DNA of 21,269 nucleotides, taken from positions 1-21,269 of the forward strand of contig JBDIBA010000033.1 in the NCBI GenBank assembly GCA_039812705.1, in the 5' to 3' direction. A model generated the notes under the pieces. It saw only the letters and a list, made by a program, of their open reading frames with translations. It made no database searches and had not been told where the DNA came from. Source of the stretch: JBDIBA01 sp039812705. Lineage in GTDB: Bacteria > Actinomycetota > Acidimicrobiia > Acidimicrobiales > JBBSGY01. The position numbers were made by a program, and so were the translations under genes. Positions 15,533 through 21,269 of this stretch are shown here, one piece after another; position 1 is the first letter of the stretch, and the number at the start of each line of letters is the position of its first letter.

Positions 15533-17125
15533 ATGCAGAAGCGGGTACACGTATATGAGCTGGACGGCGAATCTCGGACGGTCGAACTGTTGGATGACGA
15601 GCAGTTTTCGTCCGCCACATTGATGGCGCTCAAACCAAGCCACCGTGTGTCGGCGGTGCAGTCGCTTGTAAATATGGCTGGATTGGTTTCCGGTCGGTCC
15701 AGTCGGGAACTGGGAAGCCGTGGACCCGTGGTGGCTAGTCGGGCCAACCGCGAGAACTCCGGTGACGCAACGGTTGGCGTTTACGACGCAATGTTTGGCC
15801 GGGACAGCTTGCGCATTGCTTCGATGCTTCACCGCTTTCGGCCCGAACTTGAAACAGCAACCGTTGAGTACTGGGCTGCTCGGCAAGGAACTGTCCACAA
15901 CTCTGCGAATCACGAGGAGCCAGGAAAGATTGCCCATGAGTATCGCGACGATGACGATCCTCAGCGTGCAGTGAATGAGGCAAAAGGTTTTGTCTATCCA
16001 GACTTTGGTTCGATGGACTCCACTCCGCTGTGGCTAATTGCTGCCGGTCGCCGTATTGCTGCAGATCCGAGCTTTGCCTCAACGACGGTCGAACACGTTG
16101 AGGGCGAGCGACTCACCATTGCCACGGCTATGCACAGAGCCCTTGATCGCATGGAGGCTTGGCGGTCCAGCAACCCAGAAGGTCTGATTGAAGCTGACGC
16201 TTCGGTTGGCGCCTACGGGGCGTTTCCTTATTGGAAGGACTCTCCCGATGCGTACCATCAAAGCAACGGCGAGTTGGCGCAAGGCAATGTTTCAAGTGTC
16301 GAAGTGATGGGTTACGCATTTCAGGCCTATGACGACTTGGCCAAGCTTGCGCGAGAGCATCCAGGGTTGGAACTTGATTCTGAGAAATTGGCCGGCTCTG
16401 CCGAACAGGTCAAGTCGGCAATCTTCGATCACTTTTGGATTGAGTCTGAGGGCTTTTTTGCTCAGGGTGTCGAGCGCCGTACTCCCGAATCTGATGTTGA
16501 ACCGTTGGTTGTGAAGTCTTCCAACATGGGTTATCTGTTATCGACCGGAATCTTTGACGGAGATGGTGACGGACGCAATCTTGCCTCGATCAGAGAACAG
16601 CTAGTGGGAACTCTGTTTAGCGATGACATGCTGTGTCCCGCGGGTATCCGCACGCTCGGTGCTAACGAGGTCAGATTCAGGCCAAGCAGCTATCACAATG
16701 GCGCGTCATGGCCTATGGACACCTACACCATCGCCGAAGGTCTGGAGCGTGATTATCCTCGCCTTGCCAAAGTCTTAAATGATTGCGTTCGTGCAGATTG
16801 CCACAACTTCTTGCCAGAGTTCCTGCCGGGTACCGATGATCCGAATCCGACGCCAGGAGACGTGGTCGTCCGAGTGGACGCTGTCAACTCAAAGGGCAAA
16901 GAAATCAACAGAAGTGCAGAGAAGGTGCCCGAGCCCATGCAGGGCTGGACTGCGGCGGCCCTCGCTGCAGTAAAGATGAACGCACGCGAGCTGGACGCGG
17001 AAATCAGAGACCGTTCGGTCAATCAGACGAGAGAGACTCGATTCGAGGAGCGGCTCCTGATGTCTTTGGAACAAAGGAACGTACTTGCACTGCATGCAGC
17101 GAAAGAGATGGGGATGCAACTGTGA
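15533..17125 (+). CDS. Debranching-enzyme-like glycoside hydrolase, (alpha/alpha)6 barrel
   Basis: A 530-residue protein resembling amylo-alpha-1,6-glucosidase/glycogen debranching and related six-hairpin glycosidases. Motifs: AMFGRDSLRIA (FGRDS at 88-92), ANHEEPGKIAHEYR, VYPDFGSMDSTPLWLIA, LIEADASVGAYGAFPYWKDS, LLSTGIFDGDG, the GIRTLGANEVRF loop (from 371), and YHNGASWPMDTYTIAEGL (from 387), which is the diagnostic Y-H-N-G-x-x-W-P element. No signal peptide is present, so it probably acts in the cytosol. Family members act on glycogen branches or on small glycosides such as sucrose or glycerate glycosides; the substrate is not resolved. Its stop overlaps the kinase start as GTGA, so the two are likely made together. 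Confidence 0.87.
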   Translation: MQKRVHVYELDGESRTVELLDDEQFSSATLMALKPSHRVSAVQSLVNMAGLVSGRSSRELGSRGPVVASRANRENSGDATVGVYDAMFGRDSLRIASMLHRFRPELETATVEYWAARQGTVHNSANHEEPGKIAHEYRDDDDPQRAVNEAKGFVYPDFGSMDSTPLWLIAAGRRIAADPSFASTTVEHVEGERLTIATAMHRALDRMEAWRSSNPEGLIEADASVGAYGAFPYWKDSPDAYHQSNGELAQGNVSSVEVMGYAFQAYDDLAKLAREHPGLELDSEKLAGSAEQVKSAIFDHFWIESEGFFAQGVERRTPESDVEPLVVKSSNMGYLLSTGIFDGDGDGRNLASIREQLVGTLFSDDMLCPAGIRTLGANEVRFRPSSYHNGASWPMDTYTIAEGLERDYPRLAKVLNDCVRADCHNFLPEFLPGTDDPNPTPGDVVVRVDAVNSKGKEINRSAEKVPEPMQGWTAAALAAVKMNARELDAEIRDRSVNQTRETRFEERLLMSLEQRNVLALHAAKEMGMQL

Positions 17126-18471
17126 GTCAAGAACAAGCAACGAACGCGATTGCCGGAGTCGCCAAGCAACTTCGGGTTGATCCGGAAAATGTTTGGGCCG
17201 CTCTGGAAGAAGCTGCGAACAAACAGAATGCTGGTAGGTCAGCGTCTCGCTTAGATCGCCAGACGGTTGTTGTTGATTCCAAGGCTGTTGGAGTGGCAAG
17301 CGGCACTGTCGGCGTCTGGACCATTGCGGGCAAGACTTCTAATGGTGACGATGTATCTGTTGTCGTGAAGGGCATTCAGCTGAGGGAGAACCCACTGGAC
17401 CCTTTGTGGGACACGACGAAAAGGTCGGTTAAGGACCCATTTCATTGGATGCGAGAAGTTCATGCGTACCGGGGTGCCTTGTTGGATAATCCGGTTGGCA
17501 ATGTCCGGACTCCGAAGTCTTACGGACAGCTGGCTTCGGTGGACTCTGTCAGGGAGCGGATAGCCGGCATTGTGATTGAACGTGTCACTGGCATCGAAGG
17601 TGTCGACATGGATCGCCAAGAGTTCTTGAAGGTTGCTCGCGATGTCGGGGAAATGCAGGGTGCCTTTGCATTGCGTTTTGCCGCAGAGTCGCGGTCGCAA
17701 CCGCAATGGCTTTCCCGTGGATACTTTCGTGAGTACGTGTCGCGTGTTGCAACGCTGATGAAATCGTTCGACGAGTCGGTGCTGGAAGAGCCCTTGATCT
17801 CAGCCTTTGCGCAGGAACGCCAGGGCGAGACGCTTTTCCAAGCAACGAATCGGATGTGGGATGACCGTGAGACATTCCTGAAACTGACCGAGGCAATACC
17901 GTTGCGAACGTTGGCTCACAATGACTTTTGGCAGGGTCAAGTCATTAGAGACGCGGGCGGACAAACCGTTGTCATTGACTTGGCCGCAATGGGCGATGCA
18001 CCCTTGGGGGCTGACATTGCAAAGCTCACCATTGAGGTAATTGCTCGAGACGCTTTGGATATGGATGCTGCAAGGCAGTTCGAAGCCGAAATGAACAAGG
18101 CTTACTTCGATGGCTTGGAGCGCGCCGGGGTCCCCGTTGGCGAAACTGAAGTTGCTCAGATGGTTCAGTTGGGTTGGAGTGCAAGCGTTGCGGCTACCGA
18201 GTCCTATCGAATGGGCGTTGACTGGATTCCAATGGTCCACGGCGATGAGCGTTCTGCCGTCAACAGAAAAATGTGGGGCGGGCGTGATCCGCAAGACGTG
18301 TTTGAGCTTTATGCGCAGCGTTCGGTCCGCTTGATTGAACATGGTGAGTTAGCGCGCGAGATTGCTGTTCGCCTTGAGCCCTTACTCAACGAAGAAAACG
18401 CTGCTCAAAAACTCTTGGGTGTTAGCTCTAGCGATCGCGACCCTGGCCTAGAGAAAGCGATTCTCGCCTGA
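17122..18471 (+). CDS. APH-fold kinase coupled to the glycosidase
   Basis: A 449-residue protein with a phosphotransferase C-lobe: LAHNDFWQGQVI carries His266, Asn267 and the catalytic Asp268, and VVIDLAAMGDAPLGADIAKL carries Asp286 as the metal-binding residue, with DLA replacing the usual DFG/DFE. The N-lobe has VASGTVGVWTIAG and VSVVVKGIQL with a candidate ATP-binding Lys, and a distinct N-terminal helix region (about residues 1-40). GTG 17122 overlaps the glycosidase TGA by 4 nt. Length is like maltokinases, but their usual motifs are not clear, so I do not assign a sugar. Context suggests it phosphorylates a product of the adjacent glycosidase; this is inference. Confidence 0.78.
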   Translation: MSQEQATNAIAGVAKQLRVDPENVWAALEEAANKQNAGRSASRLDRQTVVVDSKAVGVASGTVGVWTIAGKTSNGDDVSVVVKGIQLRENPLDPLWDTTKRSVKDPFHWMREVHAYRGALLDNPVGNVRTPKSYGQLASVDSVRERIAGIVIERVTGIEGVDMDRQEFLKVARDVGEMQGAFALRFAAESRSQPQWLSRGYFREYVSRVATLMKSFDESVLEEPLISAFAQERQGETLFQATNRMWDDRETFLKLTEAIPLRTLAHNDFWQGQVIRDAGGQTVVIDLAAMGDAPLGADIAKLTIEVIARDALDMDAARQFEAEMNKAYFDGLERAGVPVGETEVAQMVQLGWSASVAATESYRMGVDWIPMVHGDERSAVNRKMWGGRDPQDVFELYAQRSVRLIEHGELAREIAVRLEPLLNEENAAQKLLGVSSSDRDPGLEKAILA

Positions 18472-18476
18472 CTCCG

Positions 18477-19196
18477 TTACCCAACGGTTGTGCCGAATAG
18501 GTAGCCAACGCCATAGGTGACACTCATCGCGACAAGACCACTTGCAACGTTTCGCACAACGGCTCGCGGTATTGGCGCGCGGCCGAGTTTGGCGCTGATT
18601 GCGCCCGTCAAGGCAAGCGCCAGCACAACAACTGCGCCTGTCACGATTACTTGTGCATCGTGCGGAGTTGCCAGGACGGCGATCATGGGCAACACGGCAC
18701 CTAGGGCGAAAGCAAGAGCGCTGGCAATTGCAGCAGCCCAAGGGCTGACTATTTCGTCGATGTCGATGTTCAACTCGGCTTCGGCGTGAGCGCGCAGGGC
18801 GTCGTGTTCGGTTAACTCGATGGCAACTTCCTTGGCGAGTTCTGGCGAGAGGCCCTTGCTTTGATAGATGCCTGCCAGCTCGTGAAGCTCGGCTTCGGGG
18901 ATTTCTTGTAGCTCGCGGGTTTCCAGGGCGATCAACTGACGCTGGGAGTCGCGTTGACTACTGACGCTTGCGTATTCGCCGGCGGCCATTGAAAGCGAAC
19001 CAGCGACCAAACCTGCGACGCCGGCTGTCACAATCGCCGTGCGAGAAGCACCAGCGCCAGCCACGCCGATGACGAGTGAGGCGGTCGAAACAATTCCATC
19101 GTTCGCGCCTAGAACGCTTGCACGGAGCCAGTTGAGCCGCGCGGCCAATCCTGCATCGTGTGGCTCCATGGAATGATGTGTGCGACGCCTGGGCAT
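18477..19196 (-). CDS. VIT1/CCC1 family Fe2+/Mn2+ transporter
   Basis: A 239-residue inner-membrane protein of the vacuolar iron transporter family. The family start LNWLRASVLGANDGIVSTAS leads into the first membrane helix, followed by a second (IVTAGVAGLVAGSLSMAAGE) ending in GEYASVSSQRD, a hydrophilic metal-binding-type helical domain rich in Glu (about residues 80-145), then three C-terminal helices (WAAAIASALAFALGAVLPMI; a VVVLALALTGA segment; VASGLVAMSVTYGVGYLF). It probably exports or sequesters iron or manganese. ATG 19196 is used; ATG 19169 (MEPHDAGLAARL) is an alternative. It ends 5 nt from the kinase stop (convergent) and is divergent from alkB across 55 nt. Confidence 0.93.
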   Translation of the reverse strand: MPRRRTHHSMEPHDAGLAARLNWLRASVLGANDGIVSTASLVIGVAGAGASRTAIVTAGVAGLVAGSLSMAAGEYASVSSQRDSQRQLIALETRELQEIPEAELHELAGIYQSKGLSPELAKEVAIELTEHDALRAHAEAELNIDIDEIVSPWAAAIASALAFALGAVLPMIAVLATPHDAQVIVTGAVVVLALALTGAISAKLGRAPIPRAVVRNVASGLVAMSVTYGVGYLFGTTVG

Positions 19197-19251
19197 GTTG
19201 AGAACGGTACCGGATTGTGGTGTGAAACCTAGGCAGGAGGCAGCCGGAGTA

Positions 19252-19917
19252 ATGAACGAATCGCTGTTTGGCCAAGCTGTCGACGAGGTGGCTCCCGGCG
19301 CGTTTCATGTTCCAGGTTGGCTCGATGGCGACCAGCAGCGATCCCTGCTTCAAGCGTGTAACGACTTGATGGATGGCCCAGTGCCAATGCATTCGCCAAT
19401 CATTGGGTTTGGACGAAAGATGTCGGTGCGCTTGGTGTGCGCCGGCCTGCATTGGCAGCCTTACAAGTATGGAAATGTTGCAAGCAACGTGAATGGCGCC
19501 CAGGTTGCGCCCATGCCCGAAATGTTTGCAACGCTTGCGCATGATGCCTTGTGCGCAACGGGCTATGACAGCGTTACGCAGAACTACTTACCCGACGCAG
19601 CACTCGTCAACGTGTACGACGAAACGGCAAAGATGGGAATGCATCAAGACAAAGACGAGAAATGTTCGGCGCCGGTGGTGTCTTTGAGCCTTGGCAATTC
19701 GTGTGTGTTCAGGTTCGGAAACGCAATGACTCGAAACAAGCCTTACCGAGACGTTGTGTTGAACTCCGGAGACCTCTTTGTGTTTGGAGGCGCATCGCGT
19801 TATGCGTTTCATGGTGTCGTCAAGACAATGGCCAACAGCGCGCCGCTGCAGCTCGGCCTTAACAACGAGCGAATCAACATCACTATTCGCCAGGTTTACG
19901 CGGGACGTCAGCAGTGA
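19252..19917 (+). CDS. alkB: AlkB-family Fe(II)/2-oxoglutarate dioxygenase
   Basis: Oxidatively removes methyl groups from 1-methyladenine and 3-methylcytosine in DNA or RNA. The iron ligands are His131 and Asp133 in MGMHQDKDE and His187 in YAFHGVVK; Arg207 and Arg213 in RINITIRQ supply the 2-oxoglutarate and active-site arginines. VNVYDETAKMGMHQDKDE, VSLSLGNSCVFRFG and LNSGDLFVFGGASRYAFHG follow the family order. At 221 residues the length matches E. coli AlkB. ATG 19252 is used because AGGAGG lies about 11 nt before it and GGAG closer in; an upstream frame from 19180 overlaps the divergent transporter start. It overlaps tag by 4 nt (GTGA), forming an alkylation-repair pair. Confidence 0.95.
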   Translation: MNESLFGQAVDEVAPGAFHVPGWLDGDQQRSLLQACNDLMDGPVPMHSPIIGFGRKMSVRLVCAGLHWQPYKYGNVASNVNGAQVAPMPEMFATLAHDALCATGYDSVTQNYLPDAALVNVYDETAKMGMHQDKDEKCSAPVVSLSLGNSCVFRFGNAMTRNKPYRDVVLNSGDLFVFGGASRYAFHGVVKTMANSAPLQLGLNNERINITIRQVYAGRQQ

Positions 19918-20498
19918 GTGGTGCAATGCCGGGCCCAGATGGCGTGTTGCGTACGCCGTGGGCTTTGGGCGATCCGTTGTTGATGGACTACTACGACAAC
20001 GAATGGGGCCGGGTGGTGCGAGACGAGCAGGGTCTGTTCGAACGCATATGTTTGGAAGCGTTCCAGGCAGGCCTGTCGTGGATAACCGTGTTGCGAAAGC
20101 GCGACGCGTTGCGTGCACGATTCCTGGACTTCAACCCAGATGCCTGCGCAGAACTCAGCGATGTTGAACTCGAAGACGCACTGAGCGACGCAGGCATCAT
20201 TCGTAACAGAGCAAAAGTGTTTGCGGTTCGGACAAATGCCGTTGCGACTCGAGAATCGCGATCGTCGGGCGGGTTGTCGAATGTGATTTGGTCGTTTCAG
20301 CCTGTCGAGAATCCACGACCTCGGACCACCGCAGAGGTGCCGACGACGTCACCCGAATCTGTTGCCATGGCAAGAGAACTCAAAAAGCGCGGGTTTGTAT
20401 TTGTCGGGCCGACCACCGCATACGCATTGATGGAAGCCATTGGCATGGTTGACACCCATGTAATGGACAGCCATTACCGGGGGATTGCGGGGATCTAA
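19914..20498 (+). CDS. tag: DNA-3-methyladenine glycosylase I
   Basis: Excises 3-methyladenine from DNA to start base-excision repair. Family signatures: MDYYDNEWGRVVRDEQGLFE with the conserved Asp-Asn-Glu-Trp, EAFQAGLSWITVLRKRDALR, DAGIIRNRAKVFAVRTNA, FVGPTTAYALMEAIGMVDTH. Compared with E. coli Tag from memory, the N-terminal Cys4 and His17 (here Tyr in DYYDNEW) and Cys179 (Ser in MDSHYR) are not conserved; only the His in DTH remains, so the usual zinc site is probably absent. Length (194) is normal. GTG 19914 overlaps the alkB stop; ATG 19926 is an alternative. Its TAA overlaps the stop of the convergent glycosyltransferase by 3 nt. Confidence 0.94.
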   Translation: MSGAMPGPDGVLRTPWALGDPLLMDYYDNEWGRVVRDEQGLFERICLEAFQAGLSWITVLRKRDALRARFLDFNPDACAELSDVELEDALSDAGIIRNRAKVFAVRTNAVATRESRSSGGLSNVIWSFQPVENPRPRTTAEVPTTSPESVAMARELKKRGFVFVGPTTAYALMEAIGMVDTHVMDSHYRGIAGI

Positions 20499-21269
20499 AT
20501 CGAAAGGGAAGCAGTTTGTGGCTGGCTGCGCTCTTGCCTGGGACTGATGTCCATTCCGACGGACCCGTACAGCAGTTCAATCCCGTCCATCGAGGTCTCC
20601 CAGCTCATGGTTCCTCGGGTTGCCGCAAGGCCTCTTTCCGTGAGGTCTTGCTGAAGCTCTGAATTGTTTAGGAGGTTCGACATTTTTGATGCCAGATCGG
20701 TTGGTGATCCCGGTTCGGCGATCACGTCTTGTGCGCGCTCGCCATAAGCCAGTCTGATTGCTTCATCTTGGCCACCAAAGGTTCGCGTTGGATCTGGCGA
20801 TCCGGTAGATATCACGGGCTTTCCACTTGCCATGGCTTCAATCATTGTTTGCGCCCAGCCACCCTCAGCAATTGTTGATGGAACGACGACCACGTCGGCG
20901 CTGCGCATTGCCGATGGCATGTTGCGGTAGGTAACTCGCGCAAAGTGGACACGGCCCTCAAGGCCTTGGTTTGTGATTAGCTCCGCAAGTTTTTCGTGTC
21001 GTGCTGATGCCGAGTCGTCGGGTTCCAGCGCATCGCACAGGACGATTTGGACGTCTTTGTGCTCTGACATTTGTCCGATTGCCTCGATGAGCGTTTCGAC
21101 GCCCTTGGTTTCGCCGTCTTCAAAGCGGCACGCCAAGAAGATGCGTCGGCCTCTGGGTAGTAGGAGGAATCGAATTGTGGGCTTTCACCCCAGATGTTGT
21201 GCGCCTGGTGAACAACTCCAATACCGCGCTCGCGACCGACCTCTGTAATTGCTTGCATCATCTCTTTCA
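20495..21269 (-). pseudogene. GT4-like glycosyltransferase, frameshifted, cut by window end
   Basis: The C-terminal part of a GT4-family (GT-B) sugar transferase. From the window edge, one frame reads MMQAITEVGRERGIGVVHQA and then NIWGESPQFDSSYYP, reaching about 21153. The frame one base back then reads GRRIFLACRFEDGETKGVET, IGQMSEHKDVQIVLCDALEP, YRNMPSAMRSADVVVVPSTI and AEGGWAQTMIEAMASGKPVI, the donor-binding E...E region (eight residues between, one more than usual). Adding one C to the CCC at the YYP codons joins the two. It ends in TAG 20497-20495. The acceptor-binding N-terminus lies beyond the window. Likely an exopolysaccharide or envelope-glycan enzyme; the acceptor is unknown. Real frameshift or assembly error. 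Confidence 0.78.

Noticed and set aside
1..21269. CRISPR array, prophage or transposon
   Set aside because: No regularly spaced repeats, integrase, transposase, terminase or terminal inverted repeats were seen.

Overview
The window looks like a chromosomal stretch of a free-living actinobacterium with moderately high GC, possibly Acidimicrobiia-like. This is inferred from gene content (bifunctional-type phosphoketolase with acetate kinase, LemA/TPM/DUF5130 cluster, PurU, GTG starts, ATGA/GTGA junctions). No 16S rRNA or other marker is present, so the taxonomy is tentative. No insertion sequence, integrase, CRISPR array or phage gene was seen.

Layout. (1) 1-600: tRNA-Gln(CTG) and tRNA-Glu(CTC), separated by a gene-free stretch holding a long imperfect inverted repeat. 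(2) 634-3562, plus strand: a Gfo/Idh/MocA oxidoreductase broken by an in-frame TAA, an APH-fold kinase, a tiny membrane ORF and an unrecognised gene with a -1 frameshift. (3) 3626-6984, minus strand: xfp-ackA, which converts sugar phosphates to acetyl phosphate and then to acetate and ATP; divergent from it at 7165-8069 lie a universal stress protein and an FMN-binding PNPOx-like protein. (4) 8091-11520, minus strand: lemA, a TPM-domain protein, a DUF5130-like protein, msrA and purU in tight succession. (5) 11682-18471, plus strand: a secreted polysaccharide-lyase-like protein (two frameshifts), a YpfJ-type zinc metallopeptidase, TrhO tRNA hydroxylase, an EEP-family hydrolase, a debranching-enzyme-like glycosidase and an APH-fold kinase overlapping it by 4 nt. 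(6) 18477-21269: a VIT1/CCC1 iron/manganese transporter (minus), divergent alkB-tag alkylation-repair genes (plus), and a convergent GT4 glycosyltransferase that is frameshifted and cut by the window end.

Working together: xfp and ackA form a two-step phosphoketolase route to ATP. alkB and tag remove complementary alkylation lesions, with a metal transporter next door. The glycosidase and kinase look like a cytosolic two-step glycoside-using pair. Several carbohydrate or envelope genes (oxidoreductase, lyase, glycosyltransferase) and the unknown gene carry lesions, while the housekeeping genes are intact. Four frameshifts have the same direction, and each is repaired by adding one base to a short G or C run. 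That fits assembly error or real decay; no canonical slippery heptamer was found. I saw no clearly new multi-gene system. The best leads are the glycosidase-kinase pair, the membrane ORF plus unknown gene at 2719-3562, and the hairpin between the tRNAs.
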